Below the pieces are notes generated by a model. The model was given only the letters and a program-made list of their open reading frames with translations, did no database searches and was not told the DNA's origin. A program made the translations under genes and the position numbers. A DNA stretch of 64,000 nt from Angomonas deanei (taxonomy: Eukaryota; Euglenozoa; Kinetoplastea; Trypanosomatida; Trypanosomatidae): positions 310,001 through 374,000 of the forward strand of contig LR877147.1 of NCBI GenBank assembly GCA_903995115.1, in the 5' to 3' direction. Below are positions 41,292-50,252 of this stretch, piece by piece. Numbering within the stretch: position 1 is the first letter of the stretch; every line of letters begins with the position of its first letter.

Positions 41292-41870
41292 TTACCACTG
41301 GCCTTTGCGGGCCGACCGCACCATGCGATTCTTGTTGCTCTTCACCCGCCTCTTTTCCTTGTGTTGGGTGACAATGTGCGCAGACTTCTCAATCGGGTCC
41401 GCCTCCACTGGGGGAACCCAAGAGGCGGTGACAATGAGATCCTTCACCTTGTCAATACACGCCTCCTTGTTCTGCAGCGCACTGCGCTGGTCGTGTGAGG
41501 AGACGATTAACGTGGATAAGTCCGCTGTGACGCTGCCACTCTGCTGACACAGGGCCTGAATAATATCCTCGTCGTACAGCTCCGCTAACTTTTCCATCGA
41601 GATACGCAACTCCACCTTGTTGCTGCTGCTGTTGACCCCTTGGCCGCCAGGTCCACTTCCTCGCATAGTTTTAATCTCATACAAGGACGGATCAAGGCGC
41701 ACCTGTCTCTTGTCTAACCGGTAATAGCCCTCCTCCTTGTAGGAGCTCACCTTGGACCCTCTTAAGGGTGTACACAAGGGTGACTGGGCCACAACAGACT
41801 GGAACAGAAGCGTACCGCTCCCAAACGGCCTAACACAGACTCTACCATAGGGAAGGATTCTTTTAAACAT
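41292..41870 (-). CDS. Mitochondrial class I release-factor-like protein (ICT1/ArfB type)
   Basis: 192 residues. A presequence-like N-terminus (MFKRILPYGRVCVRPFG) is followed by the GGQ domain: SGPGGQGVNSSSNKVELRI, with GGQ at 75-77. The C-terminal tail is strongly basic (HKEKRRVKSNKNRMVRSARK). GGQ without an anticodon-recognition domain, plus a basic tail that enters the mRNA channel, is the ArfB/ICT1 layout. These are peptidyl-tRNA hydrolases that rescue stalled mitoribosomes, and ICT1 itself is also a ribosomal subunit (mL62). C12orf65-type (mtRF-R) proteins are a less likely alternative, since the spacing after GGQ is longer here. Confidence 0.87.
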   Translation of the reverse strand: MFKRILPYGRVCVRPFGSGTLLFQSVVAQSPLCTPLRGSKVSSYKEEGYYRLDKRQVRLDPSLYEIKTMRGSGPGGQGVNSSSNKVELRISMEKLAELYDEDIIQALCQQSGSVTADLSTLIVSSHDQRSALQNKEACIDKVKDLIVTASWVPPVEADPIEKSAHIVTQHKEKRRVKSNKNRMVRSARKGQW

Positions 41871-41987
41871 TACTACTTGTCTGAAAAGTAGTCAGAGTGA
41901 ATAGATACGCTAAAGATAGCAAACACTGCAGGAGCAATTATAAGAAACAGGAATCATATCGAAATAGGGAAAGACGAGTTCAACGAA

Positions 41988-42887
41988 TTAGTGAGCAGCG
42001 GGCGTCTTCACTTTGAGGCTTTTCAGATACTCTAGCGTCACAAAGGTCACGATCGTGTGTGGGGCCGTACGGGAGAACATGGCGGTCGATCCCTTGTACA
42101 GGCCATGCACGCCCTCCACCTTGTAAATCTCCCACAGCAGTTTTAGGGTATTATTAGTCGACGGTCCTGCGCCACCTCTCCGATTGTAGGAGCGCGTCAT
42201 CACGACGTCAAATGGACTTGTACAGAGGACGATACAGAAAGAGGAGATGGTGGAGGCGACAATGTGCGTCGGTAGTCCTGGTGCACAGTACGGGGCGACC
42301 TGCCGTTTGGCACAATCGTACGACACCAATTGTGAAAAACTAAAGACCGCCGTGCGTTGGGCGGCGATGGTGACCCCCCGCCACATCCCGCGGACCCCTC
42401 CCTTCCGATAGATGGAACGGAAGGTGCTCCACATGCCCTTCTTCGGGGCGCTGCTGTTGGCGGTTTGGGAGGAAACGGAATCCGCCTGCAACTGTGTTTT
42501 CAGCATGACAAATGGGGAGGAGACGACGGCGCCAACGACGCCACAGAGCGCGGCGGAAAGCACGTCCAACAGAAAGTGGGACCGACTCGTTAGTCTCGTG
42601 ACAAAGTCCCGTACGATGGGATACATCCCGATACGAATCCCATTCTGTGTGATTTGCCACAGCGCCGCCGCACAGAACCCTTTTTGAAGGGCCAGCACAC
42701 CCTCCTCCTTCGCCACCAGCGCCATCCCTTGGGGTAAGTTTTTGTATCGAGCGACGTAGGACCCCCGCTTCATCATTTCACCTTGGATTTGAAATCTAGT
42801 CCGCATCACATCGAACGGATTAGAAACGATAAGTGCTGTACAAGACGCAATCGCTCCATCGGTACAGGCCTCGAGTATATGGGTCAT
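41988..42887 (-). CDS. Mitochondrial carrier (SLC25 family, OAC/SLC25A34-35-like)
   Basis: 299 residues with three ~100-residue repeats, each with two membrane helices. The carrier signatures are SNPFDVMRTRFQIQGE, SSPFVMLKTQLQAD and TSPFDVVMTRSYNR. The second repeat has Val in place of the acidic residue of Px(D/E)xx(K/R), a feature also seen in the oxaloacetate/SLC25A34-35 group. The motif MKRGSYVARYKNLPQGMALV after repeat 1 also fits that group. The substrate is likely a dicarboxylate or oxaloacetate, but that is inferred from two local features. Inner mitochondrial membrane. A TTTACTAG acceptor lies three bases before the ATG. Confidence 0.85.
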   Translation of the reverse strand: MTHILEACTDGAIASCTALIVSNPFDVMRTRFQIQGEMMKRGSYVARYKNLPQGMALVAKEEGVLALQKGFCAAALWQITQNGIRIGMYPIVRDFVTRLTSRSHFLLDVLSAALCGVVGAVVSSPFVMLKTQLQADSVSSQTANSSAPKKGMWSTFRSIYRKGGVRGMWRGVTIAAQRTAVFSFSQLVSYDCAKRQVAPYCAPGLPTHIVASTISSFCIVLCTSPFDVVMTRSYNRRGGAGPSTNNTLKLLWEIYKVEGVHGLYKGSTAMFSRTAPHTIVTFVTLEYLKSLKVKTPAAH

Positions 42888-43430
42888 GTACTAGTAAACA
42901 CAAAAAAGAGGGAAAGAAAAGGGAAATGACAGTCATAAGACAGCCATGAACGTTACATAGGACCGATCCTAGGCAACCGTGACAGCAAAATAAAACAATG
43001 AAATTTTGTAATCATCTTGTAGTTTAACGGTAAGATCATAAGGATTTTGTGTATTGAATATACGGCTAGTAATTTTTTTTTTTTTTTGGTTAAATATTCT
43101 TTTTTCTTTTTTTTATTGTTTTATTTTTGTTTTGTTTTTCCTAATATAAATGGTTCCTAAAACGTAAATTTGTATTGAGATGAAATGGGTTTTGGTAAGA
43201 ACTTGTAAACGAAAAAAAAAAATGAAAATGAAACAATATCGTAACGATATTTTTTCCTACTTTCTACAATTCTGTTTTTCCCCCACGTGGTACATTCCTT
43301 CGTTCTCCTTCTCTTTTTATAATTTTTCTGCTGCCTCCGCACACTAAACGTGTCACTGTTAACGGAGGACTGCCCTGTAAAAAAAAAAAAGAGAACGGTT
43401 TCTGGGGTAGTCAGAACGCCATCCCTTCGC
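42888..43430. other. Intergenic gap
   Basis: Carrier leader and 3' UTR of the next gene, with T-rich runs at 43073-43087 and A runs at 43210-43220 and 43380-43391. A tRNA D-arm-like string at 43018-43040 does not extend to a full cloverleaf. Confidence 0.5.
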
Positions 43431-44156
43431 TTACGCCAGGCGACGAGTGAAGGTTCTCTTGCCGTTGGGGCAGTCATAGACCCAGTGGCGCATGTTAACT
43501 AAGTGGAGCTCTAGCTCGCCGACCGCCTTCTCACGGAACTCCTCCGGGACCTTCTCCGCGAAGGAGTCGACGGCTTCTACGCACGCACAGAGGTAGCGCT
43601 CGCGCTCCAGGGCGTTCCAGACGGTACGCTGAACCGTGTAGCGGGCCTTCACGATGGTGGTGAAGCGGCGCTCCGTGCGGGCCGCCCAGAAGAGCACACT
43701 CTTCAAGTAGTTGAGCTTTTTCTCAATGTACAGCTTCTCCGCCTCCTTGTGGGAGCAGTTACCGAAGATGAAGCGGTAGATGGGGTAGCGGTCATTGTAG
43801 ATGATGCTATATAACATCTTGAGGGAGGCTACGCGGTCGTGCCAGAACGGGTCAAAGTCATACCCCCAAGACACGTTCAGGAGACGGTTGGTGTCGTCCT
43901 CGATGCAGCTCAGCAGATAGGTTTCGACCGAGTTCAGGTGAAGACCCTCAGGGACATCGACCTCCGGCACGTGCCAGAACTCGAAACTCTTAAACTGGGA
44001 CTGGGAGGTGATGCGCTTCAGCCACGACTCATCCTTGGTCCACGGCTCTTTCACGATGGAGCCCCAGGTGGTGTAGATTGTACGCGATTGGCTGACCATC
44101 GGCAGCACGGCGGCGGCAGACACCGCAAGAGAAGAGCGTAAGGCAACACGACGCAT
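43431..44156 (-). CDS. Unknown protein with mitochondrial presequence
   Basis: 241 residues from the ATG at 44156. The N-terminus is a typical kinetoplastid mitochondrial presequence (MRRVALRSSLAVSAAAVLP). The mature part is helical and rich in Trp, Tyr and Arg (FEFWHVPEVDVPEGL, WGYDFDPFWHDRV, YRFIFGNCSHKEAEKLYIEK) and ends NGKRTFTRRLA. There are no clear membrane segments. I do not recognise a family outside kinetoplastids. Soluble peripheral subunits of the unusual kinetoplastid respiratory complexes or ATP synthase have this kind of composition, so that is a guess. The neighbours on both sides are mitochondrial genes. Strong GC-rich codon bias suggests high expression. Confidence 0.65.
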   Translation of the reverse strand: MRRVALRSSLAVSAAAVLPMVSQSRTIYTTWGSIVKEPWTKDESWLKRITSQSQFKSFEFWHVPEVDVPEGLHLNSVETYLLSCIEDDTNRLLNVSWGYDFDPFWHDRVASLKMLYSIIYNDRYPIYRFIFGNCSHKEAEKLYIEKKLNYLKSVLFWAARTERRFTTIVKARYTVQRTVWNALERERYLCACVEAVDSFAEKVPEEFREKAVGELELHLVNMRHWVYDCPNGKRTFTRRLA

Positions 44157-44334
44157 TCTCAGTAAAAAAAAAAGATAGAAAAAAACTACTATAAAAAAGA
44201 TACCTTGGGGAGAGGGGAGAACGAAAAAGAAGGTAGCATTATTGGATAGTATCTTCCCACTTGGTGGGGGACAGACGAAACAAACAACCAAAAGCAAACA
44301 CAAACCAATATTAAAGAGTAGTTAAAAGAGGTAT

Positions 44335-45348
44335 TTAGTAAGGTCTGTGATAGGAATAGAGTTGTCCCATATTGTGTGGAAACTTCTTTTTATTGCGCTC
44401 CAGGCGTTCTAAAATAACATTTCGCTGCTCCGCTTCCGCTTTTTGCAAATCCTCCACCGGCGTGTGGAACGCATTTTGACAGTTGGCCTCGTAATGCTCC
44501 TGGTAAGCATCACGCAGCGTCGCGTCGTCCACCTTGTCGGCGTCCGTTACGTTGCAAGTGGGGCCCATTTTCGGATCTTCCACAAACGTCACCCCCTCCG
44601 GTACAGGGGTGCCGGGGAAGGGGCGAAACGGCATGTGCTTCCCTGGCGGTGGAGAGGGCCCCGTGTGACGGACCGCCTTGATGTGCTGGAGGATACCGTG
44701 ACCGTACTGCTTGGCGGCACGCTCCCCAAAGTTCACGGAAGCCTCTTCCATCACACGCCTCATCGTCTCCTCCCGACTTTGGGGTTTGCGAGACTCCTCC
44801 GATTTTGTCTGCTCCATACGACGTTTCATTTCAATATGAAACAGAATTTCATCGAGCGTTTTGCCTTCAAACGCATCCGAGAAGGCACGATCGGCGTCTT
44901 TTCTCAAGAAGGACTTTTTGCCCCACTTTTTGTGTGTGGCTTTGTTTGTAAATGGGTTCGCAGGGGATCCCTTTGGTGCCTTGGTGGCCTTTTCCGCTTC
45001 ACTCTGCTTCATCGTGGGGGACGGTTTTGGTTTCCGTGCTGTTTTTACGCCTAGTGTGTCGTCGTGCTTCCGACGGGCCGCAGGGTCGGAGAGGATCTCG
45101 TAGGCCTCCGATACCCCACGAAACTGTACCTCCGCCTCCGCCCGCTGGGTGTCTGCCACTACATCCGGGTGCCACTTGAGGGCTAAGCGGCGATAGGCGG
45201 ACTTGACCTCCTCTAGCGTGGCATCTGTCTCTACGCCAAGACGCTTATAATAGTTGACAGAACTAGAGGCAAAGCGAACAGGACAGGTCAAGGCAAAAGG
45301 GATGGCAGAGTAGCCCATCCGAAGCGAGCTGAAACTGCAACTTCGCAT
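44335..45348 (-). CDS. Mitochondrial-type DnaJ-domain protein (HSP40)
   Basis: 337 residues. An N-terminal presequence-like stretch (MRSCSFSSLRMGYSAIPF) is followed by a J domain at ~32-100 (YYKRLGVETDATLEEVKSAY, HPD at 60-62, SEAYEILSDPAARRKHDD). HPD stimulates the ATPase of Hsp70. There is no Gly/Phe region, zinc finger or standard client domain, so it is a type III J protein. The remainder is charged, with no recognised domain (PFRPFPGTPVPEGVTFVED). The partner is probably mitochondrial Hsp70. Confidence 0.83.
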   Translation of the reverse strand: MRSCSFSSLRMGYSAIPFALTCPVRFASSSVNYYKRLGVETDATLEEVKSAYRRLALKWHPDVVADTQRAEAEVQFRGVSEAYEILSDPAARRKHDDTLGVKTARKPKPSPTMKQSEAEKATKAPKGSPANPFTNKATHKKWGKKSFLRKDADRAFSDAFEGKTLDEILFHIEMKRRMEQTKSEESRKPQSREETMRRVMEEASVNFGERAAKQYGHGILQHIKAVRHTGPSPPPGKHMPFRPFPGTPVPEGVTFVEDPKMGPTCNVTDADKVDDATLRDAYQEHYEANCQNAFHTPVEDLQKAEAEQRNVILERLERNKKKFPHNMGQLYSYHRPY

Positions 45349-45497
45349 TGGAAAAGAATAAAACTACAACTACTCGATAAGGAGGAGAGAAGGTGGAAAT
45401 GGATTGTCACCATGGAGCTGAACTATGAACCGTGACCGACACGGAACCGATATAGTGCAGAACAACGAGACTTACGAAAGGAGTGTACAATTCCATT

Positions 45498-46992
45498 TTA
45501 TTTGGTAAAGTCGGGATGCACAGAGCCGTACTCGTAGCGCATGCCCACGTCATCGATCACCTCCAGGGAGCTGGAACTACTCTCACTGGAGGTACCATCT
45601 GGCACATGGTCAAAGTCTAGCGGCGCCTCCTCGGCTCTTTCCTTCACGGCATCCTCCGGTGGCGCAACTGTCTCCTCCCTTCCTCTCCACTTGATCCAGC
45701 AAAAACTTCTCAAATGGATTCGCATCGGCGGTGGCGTGAAAAATATACTCTGCGTACTGCTCGTCGTTGAAGGGGACCGCCTCGTAGCACGACATTAGCG
45801 AAGGAGAAGGGTCGGGGTTATCGCCGCTCACTGGCACCTCGCCCTCCCCTTCCAGCGGAATGTGGTGTGGCTTAAAGGACGTCAGGTGCTCCTCTAGACG
45901 CGACCAGTCAAAGTCCGCAAAAAGAGCGTGACCCTTCAAACCGGGAAGATCGAACGCCTGCGTCTCGAGGTCGACGCCCAGCCGGTCCATCGGATCGACA
46001 CAGACGAGGCGCAGAATAAAATCCTTCAGCGCCTCAAACCTTTCCTTGGCGTCCGGCACACCAAAGTCAATGTAGGGAAATCGAATCGCATCCGACACCC
46101 CGTTCACTACTTTTTTCAACACCTCAAAAGGGGTGATGCCGGCGAACATATGTTCCCCATACATCATCTCGTACGCTGTGGCGCCCAGGGCCCATAAGTC
46201 GCTGCTGAAGCTCCATTTGAGCTCTCCTACCATCTCCGGGGAGACATACTGGGCGGTCCCACAGAAACTAGCCGACTTCTTGCGCATTTCTTGAATTTCA
46301 GAAACGGTGATGCGCCGTTTGGTGTTCGCGGGCTTCTCCTCCTCTGGCTTCACCGCCACACCCCCATTGGTCACCGGCTTGCTGCTCTTTCCTTCCAAGT
46401 CAACGGTGTCAAAATCAATCAAACAGGCTCTATATTTACAGTCGAACGCCACATTCTCCGGTTTGAGATCACGCAGCACAAAGCCCTTTTCCACCACCCG
46501 CGCGATCCCCAAGATGAGTTGTGCCGTAATCAACTGGATATCCTTAAAACCTAAACAGCGCTTCATGGTAGAGGAGGCGGGGATTTTTTCTAGGGTGCCT
46601 GCCCCTTTTTCTCCGGTGCCGGCAGAGGCATTGTACTCTTTTTGGCACTCCAAGTGCCTTCGACGAATATGCTGCAGTAAATCACCATGGGGTAAATACT
46701 CTAACACAAAGTACAGTTCGTCCTCAGACTGCGCGGTGCCGTAGATGCGCTCCACAAAAGGGTGGGGGCCTAGTGCGACAAGTGCCTTCTTCTCATTCAG
46801 CGCCCCCTCCACTTTTCCTTGTTGGAGTAGCTGTACTTTCGACAGAGCCTTGATGGCAATAGGAATGGGCGGTTTGGTCAAGTGAGACTTGATGACATGG
46901 GAAATGGCCCCCGCACCGAGAGGGGTGGCCGTCGCCAAGTTTAGCTGATGTACTTTAAACTGCGGGCAAGTCGTCTGGCTCGTACTAGACAT
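45498..46992 (-). CDS. PDK1-like AGC protein kinase with LRD and DFD motifs (one frame change)
   Basis: Kinase domain at ~20-390. Gly-rich loop LGAGAISHV, ATP-binding Lys48 (IAIKALSK), catalytic loop LRDLKPEN (173-180; His of HRD is Leu), metal-binding segment LIDFD (Gly of DFG is Asp), and T-loop SFCGTAQYVSPE (242-253). The T-loop nearly matches the PDK1 signature SFVGTAQYVSPE, including the autophosphorylated Ser, and KWSFSSDLWALGATAYEM also fits. An insert of ~35 residues sits between DFD and the T-loop. Lys, catalytic Asp, Asn and metal Asp remain, so activity is plausible. There is no PH domain. The first frame ends at 45610, but shifting +1 near 45680 adds an acidic/Ser-rich tail (DGTSSESSSSSLEVIDD) to 45498, for ~497 residues. 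PDK1 phosphorylates activation loops of other AGC kinases. Confidence 0.72.
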
Positions 46993-47010
46993 GGGTGGAG
47001 AAACAAACGA

Positions 47011-47040
47011 CTAAGGGAAATGGGGGGTAGAGAAGGGAAA
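47011..47040 (-). promoter_or_regulatory. Putative trans-splice acceptor of PDK1-like gene
   Basis: Minus-strand TACCCCCCATTTCCCTTAG ends at 47011, giving an 18-nt leader before the ATG at 46992. Confidence 0.5.
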
Positions 47041-47159
47041 CGGTAAAACAAATAGGTTATATGGTATTACAGTAAAGGCGGGGAAAAGCAGATAAGTCCT
47101 ATTTTCTTTTGCTATTGTTGTTGTACACTGTGTACCACTTCTCCGCACTAACCACACTT

Positions 47160-48560
47160 TTACACTTCGGGCATAATGTTCAAGACACTCACCAGCACAT
47201 TCTTCTCAAAGTCGTGGGTCTCACTGTAGTTGCCACGGGAGAGAACCGACATGATGTAGTCAATAAAGCGGGTGAGGGCCTCCTTATTCAGGTAGAGCAG
47301 CCGAACAACGGGCACCACCTTCTGGCTGTACATCATCACGGACTGGAGTGCTTTGAATACCAGCAGCTGAATAGGGACAGACGGGTCGTTGGTGGCCTCC
47401 ATCAGCGCACAGAGCAGAGCCGGAGAGTTGAGGAGGACGAACCTGGACGACTTCAACGAGACATCCCCGGACAATCGCACCAGCAGCGTCAGGGCATTGT
47501 ACTTTGCAATGTAGCTCGCGGAAAGAATAGAGTCTTTCAAATACACAATAATATCGCCAGCGTAATATTTGATAAACTCGACTGAGAAGCAGGGGTTTGT
47601 TAGCAGGAGCGTGTGCACTGTTCGCCACGCCTCCGCTGCCACTAGTACGTCCGAGCTCGCACAGCCCGCCGTGAGACAGCCCGGAAACGTCGTGCAGAAC
47701 GACATTGGGGCAACCACATTTGCTTGATGAACCGGATAGGTGAGCAGCACCTCATGAAACTGAGGAATCTTCGCAAACAGGTTCACCATCTTTGATGGAA
47801 AGAACCCGTAGCACTCCCGATCGACAATGTCTAGTGTCAAGATGGTGAGTGTCTCACGGAAAAGTGACAGACCCAACTGCTCCATAAAGTGACGATTCAT
47901 ATTCTCAGGAATACTCTCCGTCGCCGACAGGGGGCTCAGTAGATTACTATCCGTGTTGCTGGCGTTCTCCAACGCTCTTTCGCCCATTTGTTTCATGGCT
48001 AACGTATGAAAGGGCGCCACCTCATCCAGTGGTAGGCACCCACACTGAAAGGAGAGGCGACACACATCCCTGTCTTCCTCCGACCCATCCTCCGGCTCGC
48101 CGTGGAGCAGCACATCGGCCAGAATATCGCCCATACCAGACCGCTCCAGCGCACTAAAAATGAAAAGTGTTACCTTACACACGTCGAGCCACACTTGGTG
48201 GGTATTCCCGTCATGGACTCGACTGGACTTGGAGGAAAGCAGTCGCAGCAGCAAGTGGATCCCTTTGGCACACAGGCAATAGTCCGGCGCCTCCTTCTCC
48301 TCATTCATCGTTGTGGTTTCGTTTGTTTTTTCAGGGAACAGAATGAACTCCTCGGTGTCGCACCTCGTAGCAAATTCTGAATTCGCCTGGATGGACTGGA
48401 CGAGGCCGACGTATAACCCTTTCACAGCCGCTTTCACCTCGAAGGGATCCTCCCTTTCTAGGATGGCTACCAGTGCACTACAGGGGGAGGGACCTGGGCT
48501 TGGTGAGCGCTCTCGCAACAAGAGGTCCCCGTCCACCGGATCTGATTCTACAGATGACAT
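47160..48560 (-). CDS. Mo25/CAB39-family scaffold protein
   Basis: 466 residues. The C-terminal ~180 follow the Mo25 helical repeats closely: DVLVAAEAWRTVHTLLLTN (human SDAFATFKDLLTRH), CFSVEFIKYYAGDIIVYLKD, SASYIAKYNALTLLVRL (NYVTKRQSLKLLGEL), and PIQLLVFKALQSVMM (NIQFEAFHVFKVFVA). The N-terminal half is more divergent and holds insertions. Mo25 activates STE20/GCK-type kinases and LKB1-STRAD by binding a WxF motif. In trypanosomes an Mo25 protein is linked to cell division. At 466 residues it is longer than the usual ~340. Family confident; partner unknown. Confidence 0.75.
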   Translation of the reverse strand: MSSVESDPVDGDLLLRERSPSPGPSPCSALVAILEREDPFEVKAAVKGLYVGLVQSIQANSEFATRCDTEEFILFPEKTNETTTMNEEKEAPDYCLCAKGIHLLLRLLSSKSSRVHDGNTHQVWLDVCKVTLFIFSALERSGMGDILADVLLHGEPEDGSEEDRDVCRLSFQCGCLPLDEVAPFHTLAMKQMGERALENASNTDSNLLSPLSATESIPENMNRHFMEQLGLSLFRETLTILTLDIVDRECYGFFPSKMVNLFAKIPQFHEVLLTYPVHQANVVAPMSFCTTFPGCLTAGCASSDVLVAAEAWRTVHTLLLTNPCFSVEFIKYYAGDIIVYLKDSILSASYIAKYNALTLLVRLSGDVSLKSSRFVLLNSPALLCALMEATNDPSVPIQLLVFKALQSVMMYSQKVVPVVRLLYLNKEALTRFIDYIMSVLSRGNYSETHDFEKNVLVSVLNIMPEV

Positions 48561-48717
48561 GGGAAAGATTTTCCTTCAAAGAGGTGTTGGGAGGGAAGGA
48601 AGACGGTGTATAACGAGTTACGCATACGGGTCCACTCTAAAGATACTCCATGTATGCATACGGAACACAAGTTTTGCCACCAAACTATACAATAACACGA
48701 AGAGCGGTAGAATTGGT

Positions 48718-49941
48718 TTACTTGACGCAAATGGTCAAGTACATACACTGGTCGGCACCGCACAACAGTTCCATCACGTATTTTACAGGCGTTCGCAAGT
48801 CCACCACCACACCTTGAATGACAAAATAAAAACCCTTTCCATTCCCCACGTCAGACGACAGCCCTTCCGGTAACGGGAGCGTGTTGTGGCGCTCTGTATA
48901 GGTGGTGATGAATCGACCCACGCAAGAGGATTTCCACCCTTGGTCGGTATCTTCCGTTGCGTTCTCGTAAAACACCGACATGGCCCTGAAAAACAGGCCA
49001 TAGAGGCGCAATCCAGCGTAGCAGTCCGCCGACTGAAGTACCTGTGTGGATGAGGTTTTAAACAACAACCAAAGAAGGTGCCCTAGTGTAATCGTATCGT
49101 AGTCACATCCAATGGGGCGCACCGTATACGTGTGCGACAAGGACACGTCACGGTGTTGATCGCAGAGAAATGACAGGGGAAACATGACCCGACACAAGAA
49201 ACTGTCTTGCACATTTCCGTTGAGGCTCTGCTGCTTGCGGATAGCCGCCATTTTCTCATGGTACACTCCCAAGGAGGTGGCCGGCGGTGGGATACTGTAC
49301 GGGTTGTACCGCAGAGCCTCCAAGAATAAGTTCTTCTCCTGCTGGGCCAAGTTTCGGTAGTCGGACGGTTTTTTGTGACAGAAGAATCCATCCTTCACGA
49401 TCTGTTTTATTTCCGTTTCGACGCACTCCTCGTTCAGCTTATAGTGTAAGACGGGGAACGGTTGGGGTGGCACACTACTCGCATGGATCCTCAGCTCCAC
49501 CGCATTCGCCGCGCCGCGGTCATGGTTCTTTTCTACCGCTGCCCAATCCACCGGAGTGCTACCCGTCGCAGCCTTTTTGTACGCGTTGCACTGCGCTATG
49601 AAATCTTTGATGGCCCCTACTGGAAGAAGCCACGGCACAAAGGCCGAATCGTCCCCAAACGAGAACCACACCTGAATGGGCACTTTTTCCTCCGGAATGC
49701 GAACGCCAAAGTGTTTGAGTATGGTCAGCACGCTAGAGATCAACAAAGTGGTACGTGGCAGGGCGAGCGCGAACGGCTGCAGCGTATTACCATTCGTGTT
49801 CAGTGGCACACTACAGTCACGCGTGCTCATGGAGACTAAAAGTAGAACACCGCCTATTGCAGTGGCATCTGTCATCAATACAGCGACTCTAGAAAAATAA
49901 GGTTGATTCAACTTGAACACAAAAGGAAAGGAGAGAAACAT
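48718..49941 (-). CDS. ATG5: ATG5-like autophagy protein
   Basis: 407 residues with the ATG5 order of elements. LALPRTTLLISSVLTILKHF and VPIQVWFSFGDD, LLPVGAIKDFI match the first ubiquitin-like fold (cf. EIWFEYEGTPLKWHYPIG). PFPVLHYKLNE and EIKQIVKDGFFCHKKPSDYR match the helical region with its Leu/Lys-Glu stretch. VMFPLSFLCDQHRD, YTVRPIGCDYDTITLGHLLW match the second ubiquitin-like fold. FYFVIQGVVVDLRTPVKYVM, GADQCMYLTICVK match the ending (IQGI.PPLDTP...DNFLYICI). ATG5 is joined to ATG12 and with ATG16 lipidates ATG8 on the autophagosome membrane. The acceptor Lys is probably one of those near KDGFFCHKK but cannot be fixed. Start: the ATG at 49941 is the furthest; 49875 is possible. Confidence 0.72.
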   Translation of the reverse strand: MFLSFPFVFKLNQPYFSRVAVLMTDATAIGGVLLLVSMSTRDCSVPLNTNGNTLQPFALALPRTTLLISSVLTILKHFGVRIPEEKVPIQVWFSFGDDSAFVPWLLPVGAIKDFIAQCNAYKKAATGSTPVDWAAVEKNHDRGAANAVELRIHASSVPPQPFPVLHYKLNEECVETEIKQIVKDGFFCHKKPSDYRNLAQQEKNLFLEALRYNPYSIPPPATSLGVYHEKMAAIRKQQSLNGNVQDSFLCRVMFPLSFLCDQHRDVSLSHTYTVRPIGCDYDTITLGHLLWLLFKTSSTQVLQSADCYAGLRLYGLFFRAMSVFYENATEDTDQGWKSSCVGRFITTYTERHNTLPLPEGLSSDVGNGKGFYFVIQGVVVDLRTPVKYVMELLCGADQCMYLTICVK

Positions 49942-50252
49942 AAACAGTAATAGTTATTGGATCAAAACAAACGTGCATCCTTAAAAAACTATACGAATGA
50001 AAAAGTGGACTATTGTTATTCTCATTGGATCGCAAAAAAAATGTGTAAAAACAAGCAACTGCTGTGTCACCGGAATGTCATCGTTATGCACTGAAACAGC
50101 GGCCACTTGTTCATAATAGTAAGGGATAAGCTTTTTATCATGATTGGTTTGGTCCTTGTTTCGGATATTCAGTTTTTTTTTTTGCCTATTATTATATATG
50201 TATTTTTTTTTTTTATTGCATTTTAAGTCTGCGTCTCTTCCAATCTTTTTAT
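49942..50252. other. Intergenic gap
   Basis: ATG5 leader and p22 3' UTR, with T runs at 50172-50183 and 50203-50214. Nothing else seen. Confidence 0.5.

Noticed and set aside
43007-43075. tRNA-like string (TGTAGTTTAACGGTAAGATC) in a gap
   Set aside because: A D-arm can be drawn, but no anticodon stem with a U33 loop, no TTC T-arm and no matching acceptor end follow.
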